Shown piece after piece: positions 48,183-60,100 of a stretch of DNA of 64,000 nt. The stretch comes from Chimonanthus salicifolius. Lineage: Eukaryota > Streptophyta > Magnoliopsida > Laurales > Calycanthaceae. Numbering within the stretch: the first letter of the stretch is position 1; every line of letters begins with the position of its first letter. The stretch lies in assembly GCA_013350335.1 (NCBI GenBank), contig CM023539.1, positions 42,084,631 to 42,148,630 of the forward strand. Direction: 5' to 3'. The notes beneath the pieces are model-generated. The model saw nothing but the letters and a program-made list of their open reading frames with translations. It ran no database searches and was not told where the DNA came from. A program made the translations under genes and the position numbers.

Positions 48183-51100
48183 TCTTGGGGTTCTTCGTCA
48201 TAAAAAATGAATCTAATCAGTCTAGATTGGGTTTTAATCTTTGGAAGAAACAATAGTATTTGTTAGATTTGTCATTGACTAAGCTCTACATATGGGATGT
48301 AGGCTTGTGCGGAATTCATGCCTAGGCTTTTTGTAGTTTCACCTGTGCTTAAGATGTGCATTCATGTGTCTGTCTATTTGAAAAAGAAAAAAAAATAGTA
48401 TGATATGATCTTGAGTACTTAAAGCTGGCACCAATGTCGGCCTAGCTAAAACTGGGCTCTCTCTTTTGGGTCCAAAACTGAGCTTGACCATAAATATCCA
48501 GTCCTGCCACAACCCAAGTTGGGTCTTGGTTCTTGACATGCAGACTTAGTTTGGGCCCGGCCCAAGTTGTAAACCTGATTATTGTAATCGAATGGTTTTG
48601 CAATATGGGCTTTCAGGTTTTATCTTTTACTGTTTGATTGACAAGAAATGGTTATTGTTGTAGGTGGTTGCTGTTAAACAGCTTGACAGGAATGGCCTTC
48701 AAGGAAATAGAGAATTTTTGGTGGAGGTGCTCATGCTCAGCCTCTTACACCATTCTAACCTTGTCAATTTGATTGGTTATTGTGCTGATGGAGACCAGCG
48801 CCTCCTTGTGTATGAGTTCATGCCATTGGGATCACTGGAAGATCATTTATATGGTTAGATTGCATATTTTGATCATTGCAATAATTAATCCTTTTCATTT
48901 AATTCTTTGTTGGTTGAGTTATGCTTTATATAATATTATAACCTTTCAAAAATGTTATGCTATATGTAGGTCGAAATCAGAATTGTTTAGGTCAATGTAG
49001 CAATTATTTTGCACTTTTAGAATGAAATTTGAATCAATTTCATCTTTTAGCATCTGTTTGCCCAAAGAGACTCGTGTGTACTTGCCTAATATGCTTGGAT
49101 GTTTCTTTTTTACTTCATCACTCAACATGTCTGTGTACTGAAAGTAAACACTATTGTTTGTTGCGGTAAACATTCCCATGTGCACATACATTGGTGCTGA
49201 AGTTCGAGAACAATAATAGCTCATTGATTCTCTCTTTTGTTCTGTTTCTCTTACTTGTTTTGCTATGAGTTGTTGCTTTTTTCTTAAATGAAATTTTCCC
49301 ATGTATATCAGTGAAGTATGTATTGCCACTTTCGTAAAATCTTTGCTTTTCTGCTCTGAGATACATTGCCATGTGCACTTTCATTCATGGATTCTGGAAT
49401 CATTTCTCATGGTTCTTCGTTTTATTCTGTTTCTCCTGCTTGGTTGTCATGTATTGGCTTCTTTGACAATGAAATTTTCACCATGCACATCGGTACAATG
49501 ATGCATTCCCACAATTATTTTATTTTTTATCTGAAAGGATGCATGAAGTACAGAAATTGCAAATCATGCGTTTTCGTAATTGCGTTGGGAACATTTATTG
49601 TGGCCACGCTGCTGGTTTATAATACATCTGATTATCTTTCAAGATTGGAAATCATCATCGTCATCATCATCAGTAGCCAATATCCCATCTATATGGGGTC
49701 GGCTTTATGACTTTTTCTCCAATTGACCCTATCATAAACCATACTATCAGTCACTCTTCAATCTAACAATGCCCTTTTATCCATTTCTTTCATATTTTCA
49801 AAGGTCACCCTCTCCTCCTATTTCCTTCAACCCATAGCCTCTTAACTCACACACTGGGTTTGTGTTTGGTCTTCTACTAATATAACGAGTCTCTCAATTT
49901 GTCATATATCGGAGCTATCTTTAAATTATCCCTAATGCTTCCATTTCTAACTCTATCCTTTAGGGTTAAACCACTCATCTAACGTAGCATCTGCATCTTT
50001 GTTGTCCTAACTTTGTTTATTTGTCTACATTTTACCCACCCCCTCCCATCCTATTTGTTATATCTAAAGTCGAAACCTTCTTGATATTCTCATATAGAGC
50101 TCAAAATCTAAACTATCACAATGTGCAACTAAGTCATTTCTCTTGAAATACCAAGTATTTTGCTAGGGATTTGCTTTATCGCTGGTTTCTCTTGTTGGAC
50201 AAAGAGAAAGCTACACCCGTGATTGATGAAAGATGCTTCTATCTCATCTGTGACTTCAAGGTACATGTACATGTGATGGTCAATGAACCGTTAAGTTCTC
50301 TATGAAGGCAAAAGCCCTAAAAATCATGACAACTCATGGCACAACTTAAAAGTGCTTATTTTGCAACCTTTTAGGTTGTGAGTTCAAGTCACCTTACCAT
50401 CCCTTTGAGATGAAGTTTGAAGCCTCCTCTTGGTGGTGGATGCAAATTACACAGGTCTTGTGGAATAGGTACCACCACGGTAGCTCAATTTTGCAGAAAT
50501 TAGATGTCAGGATGCCATCGTACTTGTTTTGACACACTATTTCATCAACATGTTTTATCTCTATTAGCACCGATACCTTAAAGTTCTTTTGACCTTCAAA
50601 GATTCTCTTGTTTTCGAGGAATTTGTTTTGAAAAAATGGTAAGGACTTTTGAAAAAAAATGGTGTGTACTTTCTCAAAATCATTATTTATCAAGCATCTC
50701 TTGCAATAAAAGAAATCTACAAACAAAATTGCACCTTCGTTCTAAACCAATGTATAACTTTGCCAATGTCAGTGTTCACTTGTGTCCAGATCTCTTAGGA
50801 ATTGAATGTCCAATGAGAGTGGAGTAGCAATGCTCTTATGACTACTATCCAAGCCCTAAACTATCAGAGGGATTAAGAATGACCAGAGAAAAAGGAAGGA
50901 AATCAAGGAAGGAGGTGGCCAGCTAATCATCCTCGCTTTCCCATCTTACGAAATTCTACCTCTTTTTTATTCTTTTTCTTCTCTTTACTCTCTCTTTTCC
51001 TTTTCATACGAATTGCCTGATATTTATTTAGTTATTTGTTTTGGGGATTTGAGTCAACCAAGGATCTTAGTCGTATTGGGAGCGGAATATCAAGGATGTT

Positions 51101-54100
51101 TATAAGTACTGTTTTGGTCAAAAGAGAAAGATACCTTTAGAATTCAAAGCATGCCCTATATTTGCATTAGTACCTTCCTACAATTTCATTAATGGGCCTC
51201 AATCCTACTGGCCGCTGCATCTATGACATTTGTTCCTTTGATTAGGTCCCTCCTCATATCAGGGTTCGAATGTCTTAAATTCAACAGATGAAGGTTCACC
51301 AAACATCTTAACACTAACCAATATCGTTAGATTTGATTGAAAGCCAATTTAAAACATTTTGACTATTGATACTAAACATGCAGATGTTTTAGTATCTCTA
51401 TTCATGAAGCTGAATAAAAACAATTAGTCAAGAGGAAACTGTGGACCAATGTTGGTTTATTATCTGGGCCTCTTAGAACTCAATTAGATAAATCCATTGT
51501 GTGTTGAAAACTGGCTTAAACCATATCATCACTGATCATGCTGCTACTTGATCAGATACAAGATAGCCACTATCTGATTGGATGTGCCAGCCCAATCCGG
51601 TGGGTTAGAAGTTTTCTAGAAGTCTAGGAACTGAGTTTTGCTATAAGTGTTCATCCATTGGAATCTCCGGTTGTTCCTAAGGGCACCAGAATAATTCATC
51701 AATCGTCAATTAACTCTTAATTCGATCACCAGTGATATCCATGTGATCAAGCAAGGTAATCAGAATAACTACTGAATTGAATACTATCTGAAATATAAAT
51801 ATAAAACTAATATGAGAGAAATCCTTTCGCTTTTCAGTATGCAATCTGAACAATTTGTTTCCCTTCCCAAACAGCATAAAGGTGTTTCTAACTGAACCAT
51901 TAAAACCATTTAAGTCCTTACAGCACTTGTAGACACAGACTGAGGTTGTGAGGTATTGTTGGTGGGTACATGGTGCAGCAGATGAATTAGCTAAATTTGG
52001 AGTCAATAGGAAGAAGTTGAGAATAGGGAATGGTGTCATTAGTAAATTGGCCTATTTTGTTGAGCTGAAATTTGTATCTTCTGCTGTAAAATATTCTAAA
52101 TAACATTCTGTGAGGTCTCTCGTTGTACTTGAGACTTGTACTTACATCTTTAAAATAAAGGTCATTCAAAGTCCATTAGAATGCATGCTCAGATGGATTC
52201 TGCTTTTGAAAATCCAGTTGATTACTTATCTGACCTCTTCTTGCTAGATATTCCACCTGACAAGGAGCCTCTGGACTGGAATACAAGGATGAAGATTGCA
52301 GCTGGTGCAGCTAAAGGCTTGGAATACTTGCATGATAAGGCAAATCCACCTGTTATTTACAGGGACTTAAAATCATCCAATATTCTACTTGATGAAGGAT
52401 ATCATCCTAAGCTTTCAGATTTTGGTCTTGCAAAGCTTGGTCCTGTTGGGGACAAGACTCATGTCTCCACGAGGGTCATGGGTACGTATGGCTATTGTGC
52501 ACCTGAGTATGCCATGACCGGACAACTCACACTGAAATCAGATGTCTACAGTTTCGGTGTAGTTTTCCTTGAGTTGATAACAGGACGCAAGGCAATTGAC
52601 AATGCCCGGGTTGCTGGAGAGCACAATCTGGTTGCTTGGGTAATTCTCTCTCTTACTGGCTCCTCTAATGGTTGACCTCTTTCAACTCTACATTATATAA
52701 CATATGGACTGATTTGGGAAAATTGACAGCTCTGTTTTTTTGTAAGTAAATATGGTAGAGGTTTCTTATTTCACTCTTTTTTTTTGAAATGGTGATAGTA
52801 ATTTATTAAGAAAAAGAAAAGAGGGGATAACAACAATACAAGGGCCAAAGAGAAACCAAAAAAACAAGAACATACATATGGCCAAAGAAGGTGGTTGACA
52901 AAGAAAAAACTCACTAGGCCGAATTGCAAACACCCTACTAGGGAACACCCAAAAGAAAGATTAAGAGCTAACAAAATTCAAATCACTGGTTATCACCTGA
53001 TTCCTAGAAACTCCTATCTTGGCTAAGGCATCAGCATCACTGTTCGTCCCTCTTAGGACATGACAAAAGGGAAATGAACCTGTCCTGCAGAGGTCAACAA
53101 TATCTTCGATGACATTGGCAATCACCCATGGAAGAGACCAGGAGTGGAGGCCCACTTGATGGTGCAAGATGAATCACCTTTGACCACAAGGGGGAGCAGA
53201 GGTCAACAACTATTAGATTGGCAATGCTTTATGGAGTCAAGTTTTGGGTAACGAGAGAAGAAAATAAGTACTAACAATGATGAATGTTGTAACTTTAAAA
53301 GATAGAATTAGGAACGATCACATTAGGAAAATCTTGAAAATAGCCCCAAAAGAGGGGAGAGGAAGAGAATGTCATTTGAGGGGATTCAGAAATGTAAATA
53401 GGAGGCTGGGAGAGCCCTTGTGTGAACAATAGAAAGGTTACAAGAGGAAGGAATGAGGAGAGGGAGGTCATTAAAAACCTAGATTGAAGGGATAAAGGAT
53501 GTGATGGATTTTGGGATAATGGCGGATATGATCCATCTTTTTTTTTGAAATGGTATATGATCCATCTTTTTGATAAGGTAGAATGAAAAAAATATTCAAA
53601 AAGCCATTCCTAGATAGATAGGTTAGTGGCTACTATGATGATGATGATGACTACACATAAATGTCATAATCAAATTGCCTTTGTACAGTTGAAACTACCA
53701 CCTTTTTGGATTACCCTTTTGGAACCATTTTGGAGATGTCATATGATTCTCCATGGGGGAAAGGGCTCTGTTTATTTTACAAACAAGTACAGATTGTGCC
53801 CAGCTTTTGGTTATCCAAGCTGTCATCTGGTAGGCTGCATTGTTGACTAGACCATGCCTGCTTATCTCCCTTATTGGGTGATCCTTGCTACATACAACTG
53901 TTGTGGGACCACATGGGACCCGACTATGCCTATTTTGGTAAGTCAACTGTATAGGTGTGAAATTATGTGTAGATAAATACTGATTGTACTTTCCTCTTTT
54001 GGTCACCTTAATTGGCTCTCTTTCTCTTATTTATATTTGTACCCTCTAAGAGGAAAAATATATCAATACAACAAAGAGAATAACTATTCTCTGATCTTCA

Positions 54101-57100
54101 TCTCTTTCTCCCTTTCTTTCTTTCCTTTGATAAAAACATGGTATCAGCCAGGGAAGATCTTCTTCTCTGATTTTTTTTCTCTCAGTTTCCCGTTCCTTTT
54201 TCTGCAGTCCTCCTTTTCCGGCAATGATCACAGTTTCCGGCAAAGGTACTGCCGGCGGGGACCCATCCTCCCCTGCCGTTTTTTACAAAGCTATCCATCT
54301 GTAAGGGTGGATTCCTGATTTGGATTGGTTTACTAGGGTTTCTTTCAGCTCTCTCTTTCCATGATTTTTGAGCTCTGCCAGCCCAGATTTGCATTTTCTG
54401 CTTAGATCCGGTAGATCTGAACTTGGTTTCCATCCAAACCTTCTCCACTGGTGTCGCCCCTGGCCTACCTTCACACGCCTAAGGTGGACCCCCCCTTTCG
54501 ATCAACAGTGGGGCCCCCCGTGTCTGTCTCTTCTGCTGCTGATGTACCGATCTGCAACATAACAGAATTTTTTTTTTCTGGATTCCACTATTCAGATCTA
54601 CTGCTTGGGACTCTTGTTCCCCTACCTCTGGTGCCTCCTACTTTCGCCCCTACATCAGGATCACATCAAACTTGGGTGTCCCACCTTACATCTTCGGTGG
54701 ACACCAATTTTTCTTGTTTTTAGGTGCTGCTGTGTGGAAGACTGCAACCAGATCTTTTTGGCCTTTCTGCCTTTGGCCTCTCTGTTGTTCTTCTCTTTGC
54801 ATTTCTCCCGCTTGAAAGGTTCTTCTTGGGATAATGGCCGCCTCTATGCACCCACTGAAGACCTCTGGGGAATCTTCTTACACTGATATGATGTCTTCTG
54901 TCACTCTGCATATTGGCAAGATCACAACTGTGTTATTGAATGAGACCATTTACTTCCAATGGTCTCACTCGGCTAAAATGTTCCTTACTGCCAAACAGCT
55001 TTCTGCTTTTATTGAAGGTACTGCCTCTGAACTAGAAAAGGACTCCTCCTACCGTTCCTAGCAAGCTAATAATTCTTTGGTGCAGTCTTGGCTCCTTCAT
55101 TCCATGGAAGATCATGTTCGTGGGACTGTCTATACTCTTCCCACAGCTAAGGATGTGTGGGACACCATTAAGGCCTTGTATTCGGACGATGATAATTCAG
55201 CCCAGCTCTATGAGCTCTATCAAACTGCTTCTCATCTTCGACAGGGGGAGCTCTCCCTCATTTGGTATTATTCAAAGATGCAAACTTGTTGGCTTGAATT
55301 GGATCAACTTGAATCGGTTCAGTTTGTGGACCCTGCTGATGTTGTTCTCTATAACCAGCTTCTTAATCGACGACGGACCTTTGAGTTCTTGGCTGGCCTT
55401 AACCAGGACTTTGAACCTATTCGGGCCCAACTGCTTCGCCAACGCCCTCTTCCCTCTCTGGAAGAGGTCTACTCTTCCTTACTTCGAGATGATAGGCGCC
55501 TCCTGGTTATGACTCCTCTACCGATCGAACTGTCTGCCTCGGTGACCACTCATCCTTCCATGCCTCCTCTCGCACGTGGGCCTTCTGGTTCTCATGGCAA
55601 GGACCCTTCTTCTGACCTTCATCGTGACACCAAAGGTCCCCAAAAGAAGGGGTCTTGGTTCTGCACCTTTTGTAAGATGACAAACCATTATGTTGATTCC
55701 TGCTATAAATTACATAGTCGTCCGAAGCAAGTTATTGTCTCTGTCGCCTTGCCTATTACCTCCTCTCCTGATGTGATTAGTCACAGTGCCCCAGTCACTC
55801 GTCAGGACTTTAACATGCTGTTACAACGACTGAATCACCTTCAACACTCTGAGGTTTCCAATGCTGTCTCATCTACTTCAGGTACTAAGTCCTGTGCCAA
55901 TCATGCCTCTTCTCATTCCTGGATCATCGATTCTGGGGCTACTGATCATATGGCAGGTATGTCTAATCTTTTCTCTTCTATTTCTCCTGTCTCTTATGGT
56001 CAAGTTAAATTAGCGAATGGTTCCTCCACTACCATCGCTGGAAAAGGGACCCTCCCTCTCTCTTCCACCTTGCACCTTCCATTTGTGTTACATGTACCTC
56101 ATTTATCTCGCAATTTGCTTTCTGTTAGTGCACTCACTAAACAATTTCATTGTTCAGCTACCTTCTTTCCCTCATTGTGTCTTTCAGGATCTGACCACGA
56201 AGCAGGTGATTGGTGGTGGTCGTGAAGATGGAGGCTTATATCCGCTAGATGGTCCTATTGGTGCCTCTGCAGCCTACTCTAGCTCCTCTTCGTCTGATAT
56301 ATGGCTTTGGCATTGCCGTCTAGGACATCCTTCTGACTCTCTCCTCAAGAAACTTGTTTCTTCTTTATCGTTTAAGCAGTTTGAGTGTACACATTGCCAA
56401 TATGGCAAAAATAAAAGAACTTTTCCTTCTTCTATGAATAAGCGTGCATCTTCTTTGTTTTCTATTATTCATTATGATGTTTGGCAATCACCTTCTATTT
56501 CTCGCACTGGTTTACGATACTTTGTGTCATTTATTGATGATTATTCACGCATGACTTGGATTTATATCATGAAACATAAGTCTGAAGTATTTGATCACTT
56601 TCGCACATTTTATAATTGGGTTGCCACTTAATTTGGTTCTAAAATTAAAATTTTGCGTAGCGATAATGGGAGATAATATTTGTCTAATTGTTTTGTTCAA
56701 TTTTTGCAAGAGTATGGTGTTGAATTCCAACTGTCTTGTCCATCTACACCACAACAAAATGGTGTAGCTGAACGTAAAAACAGACATCTTCTTGAAGTCG
56801 CTCGATCTCTCTTCTTAACCATGTCCCACCGTTGTACTGGCCTGAGGTTGTCGTAACCTCATGCTACCTTATCAATCGCATGCCATCTTGGGTTTTGTTG
56901 GACAAATCACCCTTTGATCTTCTCTCACTTCATAAACATATTCTTCTTCCCCTACATATTTTTGGATGTGCCTGCTTTGTTCACCAATTTTCTGGTGATA
57001 AAGTTTCCCCCCGTGCTGTGCGTTTATGTGTCTATGTATGTCACCTTCTTTGAGACAGTCCCTTACTTCTCTTCACCATTTGTCTCGTCTCCAGTTCTTC

Positions 57101-60100
57101 CTCTCCTCCCTCCTGCCCTGAGTCTTACTAGCCCTGACGTGTGTCCCCCTAGCATTGACAAGCCAAATCTGGTATATCACCGTAGGCAGAACAGGCCTCC
57201 GCTTGCAGAGAACACCACCACGTCATCTACTCCTGGCACAGATCCTTCCCTTACTGATGCATCTGGTCTTCCCATTGCCCTTCGAAAAGGTAAACGTACT
57301 TGTACCTCTCATCCCCTTGACCATTTTGTGTCTTATCATGCTGTCTCTCATGCCTATCACTTTTCTTGCAGCTTTGGACAGTGTTAAGATACCCAAGCGG
57401 ATTGACACTGCTCTCCGTGACCCCTTGTGGAAGGCAGCCATGGAAGAGGAACTCACGGCCCTTGAGACGAATCACACATGGGACCTGGTTTCCCTGCCTC
57501 AAGGAAAAACTCCAGTCGGGTGTAAATGAATTTTTGCTTTAAAACATAATCCTGATGGCTCCATTACCCGGTATAAAGCTTGTCTCGTTGCCAAAGGATT
57601 TACACAAACTTACGGGGTGGATTATCAGGAAACCTTCTCCCCCGTGGCCAAGATTACTTCTGTTCGCATCTTGATTTCCATTGCCACTACTTATGACTGG
57701 CCGCTGCATCAATTAGATGTGAAGAATGCCTTTCTTCATGGTGATCTCCATGATGAAATTTATATGCTTCTACCACCAGGGTTTGTTAATCAGGGGGAGC
57801 CTCACTCTGTCTGCAAACTCCGAAAAGCTCTATATTGCCTTAAGCAATGTCCACGGGCGTGGTTTGAGAAGTTCAGCAGTGCACTGTTCCCTTATATTTT
57901 TTCTAGATGTCAGATGGATTACTCCGTTTTTATCTACCGTCTTCACTTTGTGGTTATGATTCTAGTGGTGTATGTTGATGACATTGTCCTCACCGGTAAT
58001 GACGTTGTTGCTATATCTACCTTTAAGGAATATCTACAGCGCACATTTGCTATTAAAGATCTGGGGCCGTTGCGTTATTTTTTGGGTATTGAAGTCGCTC
58101 GTTCTTCTCGAGGACTCTCTTTATATCAGCGTAAGTATGCTCTTGACCTTCTTCAGGATGCTGGATACTCTGGGTGCAGACCTGCTAACACTCTATTAGA
58201 TGTCAATACGAAGCTCTCTGTCACAGACGGGACTCCTCTTGATAGTCCTTTCTATCAAAAGTTGGTGGGGAAATTGATTTATCTCACTATCACACAACCA
58301 GATCTCTCATATGCAGTTGGTGTGGTTAGTCAGTTCATGCACAACCCACGAGATACCCATCTTCATGCTGTCTTCCGCATCCTCGCTATCTTAAAGCTCA
58401 GTTGGTGTGGTTAGTCAGTTGGTGTGGCAGGGGTTTGTTCTTTGCACGACAGTCTTCCCCCGCTGTTCGTGGATATTCCGATACTGATTGGGTCAACTCT
58501 CCTGATGATCGTCGCTCAACAACTGGCTACTGTGTTTTTTTGGGTTCTCATCTCGTGGTTGGCGTAGTAAGAAACAATCTGTTATTGCTCGCTTAAGTGT
58601 TGAAGTCGAGTATCGTGCAATGGCCAATACTACGGCTGATCTTCTTTGGATCCTCTAGTTTCTTTAAGAATTGGGTTTTGCTCCACGTGAACTGCTCATT
58701 ATGTTTTGTGACAATCAGGCGGCTATCAACATCGCCTCCAATCTGGTCTTTCATGAGCGGACCAAGCACATTGAGGTTGATTGTCACTTTCTACGACAAC
58801 ACATTTCTGAAGGCCGACTTGTTACTCCACATGTGAAATCTAAGGGCCAATTGGCGGATATCCTGACCAAGTCTGTACCTCGTCACCAACTTACTTCTGT
58901 TATTGACAAGCTGGGTTTGTTAGACATCTTCGAGCCAGCTTGAGAGAGTGTTGTGGGACCACATGGGGCCCGACTATGCCTATTTTGGCAAGTCAACTAT
59001 GTAGGTGTAAAATTATGTGTAGATAAGTACTCATTGTACTTTCCTCTTTTGGCCACATTAATTGGCTCTCTTTCTCTTATTTATACTTATACCCTCTAAG
59101 AGGAAAAATATATCAATACAACAAAGAGAACAATTATTCTCTGATCTTCATCTCTCCCTTTCTTTCTTTCCTTTGATAAAAACAACAACTTCTTGTGGGG
59201 AATCTCTAGAGTTGTCCACAATCCACATCCATCAAGGGAGAAATGAGGCTGTTGGAATCATCTGATTGTGGAGATCTTTTGGTGTTACATGTATATATTT
59301 TTGGCTGAGAAAATGATAGTGCTAGATATTGTTATTTTTCAGTATTTTGCCTCATAACTAGTACCATTTTCTGGAGAATCAAAACATGTTTATTCATACT
59401 CTTTGATGTCAATGCTATGAAAGACCAAATGTTATTTTATTTATTTTTTGTTTGGTTTTCTGTTTTTTTTTAAATGGGTGGTGCTTGCAGGCACGGCCAC
59501 TGTTCAAGGACCGCAGGAAGTTCCCCAAGATGGCAGATCCACTGTTACAAGGCCGTTATCCAACGAGAGGCCTTTACCAAGCTCTTGCTGTTGCTGCAAT
59601 GTGCTTGCAGGAACAAGCTGCAACTAGGCCTCTTATAGGAGATGTTGTGACTGCCTTGACATATTTGGCATCACAAACCTTTGATCCAAATGCAGCTGCT
59701 GCTCATGGTAATAGAGTTGGCCTGTTGACCCCAAGGGACAAGGATGACCAGAAGAGCCCCCATGGTGTGCCTGATAGCAGACATGAGGTTGGACGTGGTG
59801 GGGCCCTGTACTCAAATCAGAATTCTCCTGATTTCAGACAAAGGGACCTCGTTCATGGTGTGAGCTTTGGTGCAGAAGTCAGAAGAGGTGAAACAGGTGG
59901 TGGTTCTGGTAGGAAGTGGGGCTTGGATGAGTTGGAGAGGCCAGAATCCCAAAGGGACAGCCCTGTTCATGCTGGGAAAACAGCGGAAGGGCTGAAGAAT
60001 GTAAAAATGATCTGTATAGAGAACATGCAGTCACAGAGGCAAAAGTTTGGGGTGAGAATTGGAGAGGTAGAAAATGGACAAACACTGTCAGCAGTTCAAA

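Larger units (their letters stand above)
53899..59184 (+). mobile_element. Copia 2: Ty1-copia retrotransposon in kinase intron 4 (5286 bp)
   Basis: LTRs of 240 and 236 bp start TGTTGTGGGACC and end ATAAAAACA. 5-bp duplications ACAAC flank it. A TGGTATCAGCCAGGG primer site follows the 5' LTR and CTTGAGAGAG precedes the 3' LTR. gag-protease-integrase-RT-RNase H order. By eye the LTRs differ at about 14 positions plus a 4-bp indel (about 6%), so it is younger than Copia 1. Unlike Copia 1 it has no nested inserts. It carries several stops and shifts and is not functional as it stands. Same direction as the host gene. Confidence 0.95.

Noticed and set aside
47690..48253. 187-codon minus-strand frame as a repetitive-protein gene
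   Set aside because: It is a frame through a minisatellite; the repeated [11 protein letters not shown] reading follows the DNA repeat period and has no start context or family.
52181..52247. Upstream ATG at 52181 as the start of a separate kinase gene
   Set aside because: The 66 nt before 52248 are intron: an AG acceptor at 52247 joins in phase to exon 3, and the peptide before it does not match the kinase family.
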